Shown here one piece after another: positions 8,919-20,671 of a stretch of 64,000 bases of DNA. The stretch is from JAJPKK01 sp963781195 (GTDB taxonomy: Bacteria > Pseudomonadota > Alphaproteobacteria > Rhizobiales > Xanthobacteraceae): NCBI GenBank assembly GCA_963781195.1, contig CAWAEZ010000005.1, positions 1-64,000 of the forward strand, written 5' to 3'. How positions within the stretch are numbered: the first letter of the stretch is position 1; each line of letters begins with the position of its first letter. A program made the position numbers and the translations under genes. The notes beneath the pieces are model-generated. The model made no database searches and had not been told where the DNA came from. It was given only the letters and a program-made list of their open reading frames with translations.

Positions 8919-9788
8919 CGTCATCGCCGGACTTGTTCCGGCGATCCCGATCGTCATGCACGGCGCTACGGACACCCTGAGACGCGCAGTGCCCCCTAAA
9001 CGAGATAGCCGGGACAAGCCCGGCTATGACGTGGGTGGCGTGGACAGTCGCCAACGGCCCGCTCCTGGCGAAGCGAGTTCACCCTTCAACGTCATCGCCG
9101 GGCTCGTCCCGGCGATCCCGATCGTCATGCACGAGTTTCACCCATCGACGTCATCGCCGGGCTCGTCCCGGCGATCCCGATCGTCATGCACCGCGCTGTC
9201 GGACACCATGAGACGCGCAGTGCCCCCTAAGCGAGATAGCCGGGACAAGCCCGGCTATGACGTGGGTGGTGTGGATGGTCGCCACGGCCCGCTCTTGGCG
9301 AGGCGAGTTTTACCCATCCCACGTCATCGCCGGGCTCGTCCCGGCGATCCCGACCGTCATACACGGCGCTACGGACACCCCTGGGACGCGCAGTGCCCCC
9401 CTAAACGAGATAGCCGGGGCCCGGCTATGACGTGGGTGGTGTGGACGGTCGCCACCGGCACGATCCCGGAGAGGCGAGTTTTACCCTTCCACGTCATCGC
9501 CGGGCTCGTCCCGGCGATCCCGATCGTCGTGCACGGCGCTACGGACACCCTGAGACGCGCAGTGCCCCCCTAAGCGAGATAGCCGGGACAAGCCCGGCTA
9601 TGACGTGGGTGGTGTGGGACGGTCGCCACGGCCCGCTCTTGGCAAGGCGAGTTTTACCCTTCCACGTCATCGCCGGGCTCGTCCCGGCGATCCCGATCGT
9701 CATGCACGGCGCTACGGACACCCTGAGACGCGCAGTGCCCCCCTAAGCGAGATAGCCGGGACAAGCCCGGCTATGACGTGGGTGGTGT
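8919..9788. repeat. Tandem array of ~172-bp palindromic repeat units (5 copies plus a partial)
   Basis: Units begin with CGTCATCGCCGG at 8919, 9090 (truncated, 59 bp), 9149, 9322, 9492 and 9665, so the full period is 170-173 bp. Each full unit has a first palindrome (GCCGGGCTCGTCCCGGC), a conserved spacer with CTACGGACACC and AGACGCGCAGTG, and a second palindrome (GCCGGGACAAGCCCGGC). The two palindromes are also complementary to each other, so a unit can fold as two hairpins or as one long stem. The array fills almost all of the 1.1 kb between the exported hydrolase and rpoD and contains no gene. Confidence 0.9.
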
Positions 9789-9810
9789 TGCGTAGGAGCG
9801 CGATGCCGCT

Positions 9811-11922
<2,112 letters not shown>

Positions 11923-12140
11923 CGATGGTTCTCCAGCAGGGCGCACCCCGCCTCTTTTGATCCGTGGTTCGGCCGTGGCAGAACGGAGGGGACGCCCTCG
12001 AATCGTGCCGAAGTGTCGCCGAGACCGCTTAAGTCCTGCTTAACCCTGTCCGCCCATGTCCGACCCGAAATGTCCCAAACGCCTGAAAAGGCCGGAGTTT
12101 CCGCCGCGCGGAACCCATCCGGCCGAAGGTGTTGCGATCG

Positions 12141-14102
12141 TTATAGCCCGCGTGCGAGCCTTCCGGAAGACGCCCCAAACCCTTCGATCGACGCTTCCGT
12201 CCCTTCGAGCGCGGAAAGGCGCGCGCGAACATCTTGAAGCCGGGCGAAATTCTGCTCGCTCGGCTCCTCGCCCAGTGCCCGTTCGGCCTCTTTAAGCTCC
12301 TTATTTAACGTGCGGCTCTTGTGATGCAAGGTAAGAACGTGGTTCCACCATTGCCGGATGTCCTCGTCCGCCGCGCCTTCCCGGGCCGGCCAGTCGGCAA
12401 TGTGGGTGAGCGCTGCTTCGATCCGGGCGAGCATCGGGCCGCACTCGCGCGCCAGCAGCGCCGCTCGCAGCGCATCAGGCGTCACCGGGTCGAGAGAGGC
12501 GGCTGCGGCTTCCAGCATCGCGCGACGCAACAGGTCCGCATCGGCATTGAGGAACTCGATGTCGGCAAGCTCCTCCGCGTGACTTTCGATGAGCCAGGGG
12601 TGGTTGCAGGCCGCCACCAGGATCAGGGCCTCCCGCGGCGGCAGCGCGGAGCGTGAGCCGCGCACGATCGAACTCGCCTGCAGGCGGGCGCTGGCCGGCC
12701 CGAGCGGCACCGGGCCAAACCCGGCCGCGCCTCCCCGCGGGTTACCGCCCTTGCCGCGCTCGCCGCGGCCCGGCCCGGCGCTGCGCCGGTCCGGCGTGAA
12801 GCGGCCCGGCATGTACCGGCCCGGCTGCGGCGGCGGAGCGGTCAGGTTGCGCATCCGCTCGCGGAGATCCTGGCGGTAATAGCGGCGTACCGCCTCGTCG
12901 CCGATGCCGTTGGCGAGTTCGTTGATCCGCGCCTCGAGGCCGGCCCGGCGCTCCGGCGTATCGAACCGGGCGGTCTCGGTTTCCCGCGTCCACAGCATCT
13001 CGCCGAGCGGCCGCGCCGCAGCGAGCACGTCGGCGATCGCACCGGCGCCCCCGGAGCGGACCAGATCGTCGGGATCATGGCCGTCCGGCAGGGTGGCGAA
13101 CAGCAGGCTCTTGCCCGGCTTGATGAGGGGCAGCGCAAGGTCGATGGCGCGATAGGCGGCGCGGCGCCCGGCGGAGTCGCCGTCGAAGCACAGGATCGGC
13201 TCGTCCGCCATCTTCCACAACAAAGCGAGCTGATCCGTGGTCAGCGCGGTTCCGAGCGGGGCGACCGTCGCGGCGTAGCCGGCCGTCACCATGGCGATGA
13301 CGTCGACATAGCCTTCGACCGCGATCACCGGCGCCCCGCCATGGGCGGCCTGGCGCGCGACCGCACCGTTGTAGAGCGTCGCGCCCTTGTGAAAGAGCGG
13401 CGTCTCCGGCGAATTGAGATACTTGGCGGGCGCATCCTTATCGAGGGCGCGACCGCCGAAGGCGACAATTCGGCCGCCGAAATCGCTGATCGGGAACATC
13501 ACCCGGTTGCGGAAGCGGTCATAGGGCACCGGAATGTCGTCGGCCGCCACCAGCAGCCCGGCTTCGATCATGTCCTCGACGGAAATGCCGAGCTTGCCCA
13601 GATGTTCCTTGAGGGCGAAGCGCTCGGCCGGCGCGTAGCCGATCCGGAACTTGACCTGGGTCGAGGGGTCGATGCCGCGGTCCGCGAGATAGCCCCGCGC
13701 CTTGGCGCCGGCGCGGGACGCGAGCGTCGCTTCGAAGAACACCGCCGCCTGCTCGCACACGTCATGCAGGGTGTGGCGACGGCTCTCCTGCGCCTCGGCC
13801 TCGCGCGATAGCTTCGGCACCGCGACCCCGGCCAGCGACGCGAGACGCTCGACCGCCTCGGGAAAGGTGACCCCCTCCGACTCCATCACGAAGGCGAAGA
13901 TGTCGCCGTGCTTGCCCGACGAGAAGTCGTGGTAAAATCCCTTCTGGTCGTTGACGAAGAACGACGGCGAGCGCTCCTTGTTGAAGGGCGACAGCCCTTT
14001 CCATTCTCGCCCCGCCTTGCGCAGCTTGACGCGCTTGCCCACGACCTCCGAGACCGGAAGCCGGGCGCGCAGCTCATCGAGAAATTGCGGCGGAAAGCGC
14101 AT
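12141..14102 (-). CDS. dnaG: DNA primase DnaG
   Basis: The 653-residue primase makes RNA primers at the replication fork. The N-terminal domain (MRFPPQFLDELRARLPVSEV) keeps the primase zinc-domain fold pattern, but the usual Cys/His ligands are absent: the segments read KGLSPFNKERSPSFF and FYHDFSSGKHGD. The catalytic TOPRIM core is present with VEGYVDVIAM (near 265) and FDGDSAGRRA (near 310), plus the RYGYAP-like FRIGYAPAERF upstream. The C-terminal part is the DnaB-interaction region. It sits upstream of rpoD in the macromolecular-synthesis arrangement. The apparent loss of zinc ligands is, as I recall, shared by related Rhizobiales. Confidence 0.95.
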   Translation of the reverse strand: MRFPPQFLDELRARLPVSEVVGKRVKLRKAGREWKGLSPFNKERSPSFFVNDQKGFYHDFSSGKHGDIFAFVMESEGVTFPEAVERLASLAGVAVPKLSREAEAQESRRHTLHDVCEQAAVFFEATLASRAGAKARGYLADRGIDPSTQVKFRIGYAPAERFALKEHLGKLGISVEDMIEAGLLVAADDIPVPYDRFRNRVMFPISDFGGRIVAFGGRALDKDAPAKYLNSPETPLFHKGATLYNGAVARQAAHGGAPVIAVEGYVDVIAMVTAGYAATVAPLGTALTTDQLALLWKMADEPILCFDGDSAGRRAAYRAIDLALPLIKPGKSLLFATLPDGHDPDDLVRSGGAGAIADVLAAARPLGEMLWTRETETARFDTPERRAGLEARINELANGIGDEAVRRYYRQDLRERMRNLTAPPPQPGRYMPGRFTPDRRSAGPGRGERGKGGNPRGGAAGFGPVPLGPASARLQASSIVRGSRSALPPREALILVAACNHPWLIESHAEELADIEFLNADADLLRRAMLEAAAASLDPVTPDALRAALLARECGPMLARIEAALTHIADWPAREGAADEDIRQWWNHVLTLHHKSRTLNKELKEAERALGEEPSEQNFARLQDVRARLSALEGTEASIEGFGASSGRLARGL

Positions 14103-14276
14103 GGCGATTCGTCATTGTGGCACAGCAATGAAGTCTATATAGGGCGCCGCAGGCGGTTGCGGTGCGTTGTCCCGGCTATTCACAGGACGACAGGCCCTGA
14201 CTAGATGCCGACAGCCCGCCCGTCTCGATAAAACCCAGCAGCTCTACAAAACCCGGCAGTCCCTGACCATAACCCG

Positions 14277-15596
14277 ATGCCCCAAGCCCCCGTAGACGCG
14301 ATCCTGGCGCGACTCCTGGCGCTCCACCCCAAGCGGATCGACCTGTCGCTCGATCGCATGTGGCGGCTCCTGGAAGCGCTCGACCATCCCGAGCGCCGGC
14401 TGCCGCCGGTGATCCACGTCGCCGGCACCAACGGCAAGGGCTCGACCATCGCGTTCATGCGCGCCATGCTGGAGGCGGCGGACGCGCGGGTGCACGTCTA
14501 CACCTCGCCCAATCTGGTGCGCCTCAACGAGCGCTTCCGGATCGGCCGCGCCGGCGGCGGCACGCTGGTCGGCAGCGATGAGCTCGCCGAGGTGTTGGCG
14601 GTCTGCGAGAAGGCCAACGGCAGCGCTCCGATCACCGTGTTCGAGATGGAGACGGCGGCCGGTTTCCTGCTGTTCTCGCGCCACCCGGCCGACGTGCTGT
14701 TGCTCGAGGTCGGGCTCGGCGGCCGGCTCGACGCCACCAACGTGGTCACCCTGCCGCTGGCGAGCGTGATCACACCGGTCTCCATCGACCACATCGAATT
14801 CCTCGGCGACACCCTGGAGAAGATCGCGGGCGAGAAGGCCGCGATCCTCAAGCGCGGCGTTCCCGCGGTGGTGAGCCGCCAGACCGAGGGGCCGTTGTCG
14901 GTCATCGTGCAGCGGGCCGGCGAGGTCGGCGCGCCGCTCCACGTCGCCGGCCAGGACTGGATGGCGAGCGAGGAACGCGGGCGTCTCGTCTACCAGGACG
15001 AGCAGGGCCTACTCGACCTGCCGAGTCCGCGCCTGTTCGGCCGCCACCAGATCGACAATGCCGGCACCGCGATCGCGGCGCTGCGCGCGGCCGGGTTCAA
15101 GCTTCCCCAGTCGGCCTATGACAGCGGCCTCGTGCGCGCCGACTGGCCGGCGCGCATGCAGCGCCTCACCGTCGGCGATCTTCTCGCCAAGGCCCCGGCC
15201 GGCAGCGAAGTCTGGCTCGACGGCGCCCACAATCCGGACGGCGGCCGCATCGTCGCCGGCGCGCTCGCCGATCTCGAAGAGCGGGTGTCGCGACCGGTGG
15301 TGCTCGTTGCCGGCATGCTCGCAACCAAGGACCGCGAAGGCTTCCTGCGCAATTTCAACGGGCTCGCCCGGCGGCTCATTGCCGTACCGATCCACCAGGA
15401 GAAGACCATCCCGGCGGAGGAGCTGGCGCAAGCCGCCCGCGACATCGGCATTCCCGCCGACGCCTGCCCCGACGTCGCGAGCGCGCTCGCCCACATCGCG
15501 CGGCTCGATCTCGATCCGCCGCCGCGCATCCTCATCACCGGCTCACTCTACCTCGCCGGCGAGGTGCTCGCGGCCAACGGCACGCCGCCGACCTGA
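14277..15596 (+). CDS. folC: Bifunctional folylpolyglutamate synthase / dihydrofolate synthase
   Basis: The 439-residue FolC adds glutamate to dihydropteroate and to folates in the cytosol. The P-loop HVAGTNGKGSTIAF is near residues 42-55, the Mur-ligase core has ATNVVTLPLASVITPVSIDH, and the C-terminal domain carries WLDGAHNPDGG. Length is normal for the family. It is read divergently from dnaG, and imperfect repeats (CAGCAG/CGGCAG units) lie just before the start. In related genomes folC lies between accD and trxA. Here accD is not in the window and a DNA ligase is placed between folC and trxA. Confidence 0.95.
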   Translation: MPQAPVDAILARLLALHPKRIDLSLDRMWRLLEALDHPERRLPPVIHVAGTNGKGSTIAFMRAMLEAADARVHVYTSPNLVRLNERFRIGRAGGGTLVGSDELAEVLAVCEKANGSAPITVFEMETAAGFLLFSRHPADVLLLEVGLGGRLDATNVVTLPLASVITPVSIDHIEFLGDTLEKIAGEKAAILKRGVPAVVSRQTEGPLSVIVQRAGEVGAPLHVAGQDWMASEERGRLVYQDEQGLLDLPSPRLFGRHQIDNAGTAIAALRAAGFKLPQSAYDSGLVRADWPARMQRLTVGDLLAKAPAGSEVWLDGAHNPDGGRIVAGALADLEERVSRPVVLVAGMLATKDREGFLRNFNGLARRLIAVPIHQEKTIPAEELAQAARDIGIPADACPDVASALAHIARLDLDPPPRILITGSLYLAGEVLAANGTPPT

Positions 15597-15624
15597 TCGA
15601 CGCCGTCCGCATCCGCTGATGCAG

Positions 15625-16656
15625 CTACGCGAACAGCTTCGCGAGGTCGCCCTCGACCTGGTGGACCTGATCCATCGCGCACTGCGCCGGCGCCTTGTCG
15701 GGGCGCCACCGCAGCAGGCGGGTGCCGTGGCGAAATCGGCCACCGCTGAAATGGTCGTAGCAGACCTCGACGACGAGCTTCGGCGCGAGCGGCTGCCATT
15801 GCGCCGACCGGCCGGTCGACCAGCGGCTGGGTCCGCCCGGCGCCTTGCCGGTAAATCCCGGCGGCGCCACCAGCTTTTCCAGCTTGCGGGTCAGCGCGGG
15901 CTTCTCGGCCTCCTTGAGGCCCGAGGTGAACCCGACATGATCGAGCAATCCCTGCGCGTCGTAGAGCCCGAGCAGCAGCGAGCCGACCGTCCCGGCACCT
16001 TCGTTGTAGCGAAAGCCGCCGACGACGCAGTCGGCGCTGCGGAAGTTCTTCACCTTCTGCATGGCGCCGCGCTCGTCGGCGCGATACGGCATGTCGCGGC
16101 GCTTGGCGATGATGCCGTCGAGCGCCGAGCCGACCCGCTCGAGCCAGCGCATGGCGTCGGCCGGCCGCGTGGTGGCGGGCGACAGCCGAAACGCCTTGGC
16201 TTTCCTGAGGTTGTCGCGTGCGAAGGTTTCGAGCGCCGGCCGCCGCGCGGCGAGCGGCACGTCCAGCAGCGAAGCGCCGTCCGCGCCGGCCAGCAGATCG
16301 AATACGATCATGACGGCCGGGGTTTCCTCGGCGAGCCGCGCCACCCGGCTCGCCGCTGGATGAATGCGCTGCAGCAGGTCATCGAAGGAGAAGGCGTCGC
16401 CGCGCGGGATGACCAGTTCGCCGTCGATGACGAACCGGCGCGCCGCCACCGCCTTCGCCGCGGCGACGATCTCCGGGAAGTAGCGCGTCAGCGGGCGGCC
16501 GGCCTTGGACTGCAGCGTGACGGTGTCGCCGTCGCGGAACAGCAGGCAGCGGAAGCCGTCCCATTTCGGCTCGTATTGCCAGGCGTCCCCCACCGGGACG
16601 GTGGCGACCGACTGGGCTTCCATCGGGGCCAGCGGCGGATGCAAGGCGAGGGTCAT
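15625..16656 (-). CDS. ATP-dependent DNA ligase (LigC/LigD-like)
   Basis: A 343-residue ligase when started at ATG 16656 (MTLALHPPLAPMEAQ). A longer frame to 17004 overlaps trxA antisense and is rejected. The adenylation motif I with the catalytic Lys is EPKWDGFRCL (near residues 31-40). Motif III-like FVIDGELVI, motif IV-like DGIIAKR, and the C-terminal OB-fold segment PKLVVEVCYDHFSGGRFRHG are all present. This is a stand-alone ATP ligase, not the main NAD-dependent LigA. Such enzymes serve in repair and, with Ku, in end joining, but no Ku gene is visible nearby. It is convergent with folC. Confidence 0.9.
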   Translation of the reverse strand: MTLALHPPLAPMEAQSVATVPVGDAWQYEPKWDGFRCLLFRDGDTVTLQSKAGRPLTRYFPEIVAAAKAVAARRFVIDGELVIPRGDAFSFDDLLQRIHPAASRVARLAEETPAVMIVFDLLAGADGASLLDVPLAARRPALETFARDNLRKAKAFRLSPATTRPADAMRWLERVGSALDGIIAKRRDMPYRADERGAMQKVKNFRSADCVVGGFRYNEGAGTVGSLLLGLYDAQGLLDHVGFTSGLKEAEKPALTRKLEKLVAPPGFTGKAPGGPSRWSTGRSAQWQPLAPKLVVEVCYDHFSGGRFRHGTRLLRWRPDKAPAQCAMDQVHQVEGDLAKLFA

Positions 16657-16720
16657 GGGCGATCGAAACCTGGTTGGGACGGTCGGCGCGCCGTCCGGAT
16701 GGCGCCCTCCCCCAACGCAA

Positions 16721-16743
16721 ACGGCCGGCAAAGTGCCGGCCGT
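16721..16743 (-). terminator. Perfect hairpin downstream of trxA
   Basis: ACGGCCGGC pairs fully with GCCGGCCGT around a five-base loop, 27 bp beyond the trxA stop codon on the minus strand. The tail is only weakly T-rich, so termination may need help from Rho. Confidence 0.5.
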
Positions 16744-16769
16744 GCTCATCGAATTCTTTCGGGCGCCGC

Positions 16770-17090
16770 TCAGACGGCGGCGGTGATCCACTGCTCGAGC
16801 TTCGCCTTCGGTGCGGCGCCGACCTGGCGCGAGGCGAGTTCGCCCTTCTTGAACAGCATCAGGGTCGGGATCGACATGATGTTGTACTTCGAAGCGGTCT
16901 TCGGATTCTCGTCGACGTTGAGCTTGACGATCTTCACCTTGTCGCCGAGCCGGCCCGCGATCTCCTCCAAAGCCGGTGCGATCATGCGGCACGGGCCGCA
17001 CCATTCGGCCCAGAAGTCCACCACCACCGGCTCCGCCGAATTGAGCACCAGGGCGTCAAAATCGGCATCGGAAACCTTCGTTACCCCCAT
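16770..17090 (-). CDS. trxA: Thioredoxin
   Basis: A 106-residue cytosolic thiol-disulfide reductant. The redox motif WCGPC is at residues 30-34 in the DFWAEWCGPCRMIAP context, and the conserved cis-Pro loop reads SIPTLMLF. Length is standard. It lies 98 bp downstream of addA on the same strand, the usual order in this group. Its reductase TrxB is encoded at 49621-50589. Confidence 0.97.
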   Translation of the reverse strand: MGVTKVSDADFDALVLNSAEPVVVDFWAEWCGPCRMIAPALEEIAGRLGDKVKIVKLNVDENPKTASKYNIMSIPTLMLFKKGELASRQVGAAPKAKLEQWITAAV

Positions 17091-17188
17091 GGGACACCTT
17101 CATTTCAGGTCAGTCTGGGCGCGGCCGGCGCCCCCGGGTCTGTCAGGCCGAAAACGTAGGGAGGCCGCCCACTTGCGTCAAGGCACGC

Positions 17189-20100
17189 TCACGCGGAGGT
17201 TACACGCAACGCCGCGGCATCGAGCATGGCAGAGGGAAATTCCATCACCGACGGCGCTTCGGTCCACACCACGGCGGCCCTGACCGTCCGGCCGGGATAG
17301 ATGCGGCCCAGCACGGCGCGGTAGAGGGCGAGCTGGTCGACATAGGCCTGCGGGGCCTCGCCGACGCTCGCCGGAACGAGCTGATTGGTCTTGTAGTCGG
17401 CGATCAGCACGGCGTCGTCCGTGACGGCCAGACGGTCGATCTGGCCGGACACATGGATATCCGGCCGCCCGGGGCGGGCGAGCCGGCCCACGATCGGCAC
17501 CTCGGCCCGGCTCCCCGCTGCGAACAGCGGGGCGAGACGCGCGTCGCCCAGCAGGCCGAGCACCCCCGCCAGCATGCGCTCCCGTTGGTCGACCTCGAAC
17601 GCGGCGCCGGCGCGGGTGAGATAGTGCCGCCCGGCGGCGGCCCGCTCGGCCGGGGCAATCTCCGGCAGCGACTGCATCAACCGGTGGACCAGCCGGCCGC
17701 GCGCGAGGGCGCGCCGCGCATCCTGCCCGCCGGCCGCAAAGCGGCGCGGGGCCGCCGTCTCCTCGTAGGCGGTGGAGGGCGTGAGCGTCAGCGCCGGCGC
17801 GACGTCCGCCGGCACCGGAGCCGCGAGCCACGCCGGCAGTTGCGGCGGCCTCTCGGCCTCGCGCGGCACGCCCGGCGGCAGGTCCACGAGGTCGGGCACG
17901 AGCCGATATCTGCCGATCCGCTCCTCGCCCTCGCCGACCTCCGCGAAACCCGGCGAGCCGGAAAGCCCGTTCCTCACGAGGTCGTACCAGCAACCCGCCT
18001 GCCGATGTACCAGGCCCTGGCAGCCGCACACGACCAGCCGCTCGGCGGCCCGGGTCATGGCGACGTAAAGCAGGCGGCGGTGCTCGTCCTCGGCGTCCTG
18101 CCGCGCCCGCGCCCGCGCCGCTGCCACCGCGGCGACGTCGTCCGGCTTGCGCCCGGGCCAGACGAGGCAGGGCGGCGTATCGGGCGCGCTGCGCGGCTGC
18201 GGCACCACCAGCAGGCCGGGCCCGTGGGGGCCGGCGGGCGGCGTCGTCGTGTCGGCCAGGATCACCACCGGCGCCTCCAGGCCCTTGGCGCCGTGGACGG
18301 TCATCACCCGGACCTCGTCGCGGTCGATCTCCATGTCGCGCTTGACGACCGCGTCGGCCGCCCGCAGCCACGCCAGAAAGCCTTGCAGCGACGGCGGCTC
18401 GCGGCGCTCGTGGTCGAGGGCGAGCTCGAGAAATTCCTCCAGCGCGTCCGCCGCCTCGACGCCGAGCCGCGCGAAGATGCGCCGGCGACCTTGCTCGGGG
18501 CCGAGGAGCCAGGCGAAGAAGGCGAACGGCGTCGCCCGTCGCGCCATCTCCGCACAGCGTGACAGGAGGGCGTCGGCGGCGGCGAAGACCGGCTTTTCGA
18601 CGGCCCGGGCTGCCAGCGTCTCGCGCAACGACACCCGGCGGTTCCAGGCGAGTTCGAACAGATGATCCTCGTCGAGCCCGAACAGCGGGCTCTTGAGCGC
18701 GATCGCCAGCGCGAGATCGTCCTGCGGCAGCAGCAGGGCGTCCGCGAGCGCCATCAGGTCGACGATCGCGATGTGCTCGGTGAGCACGAGACGGTCGGCA
18801 CCGGCGACCGCCACCCCGGCATTTTTCAAGGCGCGGATGATCGCCTCGAACAACGGCCCGCGCTGCCTCACGAGAACGAGCACGTCGCCTGCGGTCAGCG
18901 GACGCCGGGCGGCCCCGAGCGGCTCGCCGCGGGCGATCCAGCCGCGCACGGTCTGCGCGATCTTCGCCGCAAGCTTCGCCCGCGGGCTCGATTCCGGCAG
19001 CGCGTCGAACGGCGCGTCCCAGGCCTCCATCGCCGGCCGCGGCTCGGCTTCGATGAGCGGCCAGATCTCGACGAGGCCCGGCAATGCTGCGGGCAACGCC
19101 AGATGGCCGGGCATGCCGGCTTCATCGGCCGTGATGCTGCGGCGGATGTCGGCGGAGGCGAACACCGCGTCGACCGCGCCGAGCACGTTCGGCCCCGAAC
19201 GGAACGAATGATCGAACCGCACATGCCGCCAGCCGATCTCCGAGCTCTCGAAAAGCAGCGCGAAGTGGCGCCGCATCTCATCGTACATGCGCGGCGCCGC
19301 GCCCTGGAACGAGAAGATCGACTGTTTCTCGTCGCCGACCGCGAACAGCGTGCGGCTGATGAGCCCGCGGGCGCCGGCGCCGGCCGCGAACTCCGCCACC
19401 AGCTGGCGCACGATCCGCCATTGCTTTTCGCTGGTGTCCTGGGCCTCGTCGATCAGGATGTGGTCGAGGCCGAGATCGAGCTTGTAGTGCACCCAGCTCG
19501 GATTGACGGCGTCGAGCATGGCGCCGGCCTTGTCGATGAGATCGTCGTAGTCGAGCAGGCCGCGGCGATCCTTCTCGGCGCCGTAGACCGCGATCACCTC
19601 GCGCGCCAGCGTCATCAGCGCGGCCGTGCGATCGCGGCAGACGATTCCCTTGCGGCGCTCGACCAGAATTTCGAGGCGCGCCTTCTCGGCCGCGACCCGG
19701 ATCGCCAGGGCGGGATCCGCGCGGGCCAGCGTCTTGGTGATCACCGACTGGCGCGGACCGTTGGTCTCGGTGAAGAACACCGCGAGATACGTCTCCAGCC
19801 GCAAGGCGGCGGGAGCGGCGAGCGCCTTGAGGAGGCGCGCCGACTGCGCTTTGTCGTTCGGGCTGCCCGCCATGAACGCCGCGGCGACCGCGGCCCATTC
19901 CGCCGCGGGTAGATGGGGGCCATCGACGATCTCCTTTTCCACCATGGCGAGGTCGTCGTCGGGCGCAATGCCGAACGCCGCCGAGAGCTGCGCCATCGCC
20001 TGTTCGACGCTGCCGGCCCCTTCGAGCCAGCGCGCGATCTTTTCGCGCTCCTGGATGGCTTGGCGCAGCCTGTCGCGCACGGTCGAATCCGCAGCCTCGG

Positions 20101-20671
20101 TGACGGCGCGGCGCAACGCACCGCCAAGCTGGCTGTCCGGCGCAGCGGCGGCCCGCAGCAGCACCGCCATGGTGGCGCGCTCGAACATCTCGGTCTGGGA
20201 GCGGTCGTCGAGCACGGCGAACCGCGCCGCCACATTCGCCTCGAACGGAAACTGCTGGAGCAGCCGGGTGCAGAAGCCGTGGATGGTCTGGACCTTGAGG
20301 CCGCCCGGCGTTTCCAGCGCGGCCGCGAACAGGGCCCGCGCCCGCGCCCGCTTTGCCGGATCGATGGCGGTGACGCCGAGTTCGCCCATCGCGGCGTCGA
20401 GGGCTTCGTCGTCGAGCGCGATCCAGCTGCGCAGCCGGTCATAGACCCGGGCCGCCATGTTGGCGGCCGCCGCCTTGGTGAAGGTGATGCACAGGATGCG
20501 GGACGGATCCACCCCTCCGGGCGCACCGTCGAGCATGAGGCGGATCACCCGCTGGGCGAGCACATGGGTCTTGCCGGAGCCGGCATTCGCCGCAACGAAC
20601 ACCGACGAGGTCGGGTCGGAGGCGTCTGCCTGCTTGCGGCGGACGGTGTCGGGGATGACGAGCCCGCTCAA
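17189..20671 (-). CDS. addA: Double-strand break repair helicase-nuclease subunit AddA
   Basis: About 1160 residues, UvrD-type helicase fused to a RecB-type nuclease. It processes double-strand breaks together with AddB. The start is taken at TTG 20671, which overlaps the addB stop as TTGA. An upstream in-frame start at 20707 would lie inside addB. Walker A is VAANAGSGKTHVLAQRV near the N-terminus, motif II is LIDEAQDTS, and later helicase motifs include VMTVHGAKGLEAPVV. The C-terminal nuclease motif is VLIADYKTNQ. The four-base overlap implies translational coupling with addB. Confidence 0.95.
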   Translation of the reverse strand: MSGLVIPDTVRRKQADASDPTSSVFVAANAGSGKTHVLAQRVIRLMLDGAPGGVDPSRILCITFTKAAAANMAARVYDRLRSWIALDDEALDAAMGELGVTAIDPAKRARARALFAAALETPGGLKVQTIHGFCTRLLQQFPFEANVAARFAVLDDRSQTEMFERATMAVLLRAAAAPDSQLGGALRRAVTEAADSTVRDRLRQAIQEREKIARWLEGAGSVEQAMAQLSAAFGIAPDDDLAMVEKEIVDGPHLPAAEWAAVAAAFMAGSPNDKAQSARLLKALAAPAALRLETYLAVFFTETNGPRQSVITKTLARADPALAIRVAAEKARLEILVERRKGIVCRDRTAALMTLAREVIAVYGAEKDRRGLLDYDDLIDKAGAMLDAVNPSWVHYKLDLGLDHILIDEAQDTSEKQWRIVRQLVAEFAAGAGARGLISRTLFAVGDEKQSIFSFQGAAPRMYDEMRRHFALLFESSEIGWRHVRFDHSFRSGPNVLGAVDAVFASADIRRSITADEAGMPGHLALPAALPGLVEIWPLIEAEPRPAMEAWDAPFDALPESSPRAKLAAKIAQTVRGWIARGEPLGAARRPLTAGDVLVLVRQRGPLFEAIIRALKNAGVAVAGADRLVLTEHIAIVDLMALADALLLPQDDLALAIALKSPLFGLDEDHLFELAWNRRVSLRETLAARAVEKPVFAAADALLSRCAEMARRATPFAFFAWLLGPEQGRRRIFARLGVEAADALEEFLELALDHERREPPSLQGFLAWLRAADAVVKRDMEIDRDEVRVMTVHGAKGLEAPVVILADTTTPPAGPHGPGLLVVPQPRSAPDTPPCLVWPGRKPDDVAAVAAARARARQDAEDEHRRLLYVAMTRAAERLVVCGCQGLVHRQAGCWYDLVRNGLSGSPGFAEVGEGEERIGRYRLVPDLVDLPPGVPREAERPPQLPAWLAAPVPADVAPALTLTPSTAYEETAAPRRFAAGGQDARRALARGRLVHRLMQSLPEIAPAERAAAGRHYLTRAGAAFEVDQRERMLAGVLGLLGDARLAPLFAAGSRAEVPIVGRLARPGRPDIHVSGQIDRLAVTDDAVLIADYKTNQLVPASVGEAPQAYVDQLALYRAVLGRIYPGRTVRAAVVWTEAPSVMEFPSAMLDAAALRVTSA

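Noticed and set aside
8919..9788. CRISPR array
   Set aside because: Units are about 172 bp and almost entirely repeat, with no short unique spacers and no cas genes near.
16657..17004. N-terminal extension of the DNA ligase
   Set aside because: The extension lies over trxA on the same strand in a different frame and has no ligase sequence.
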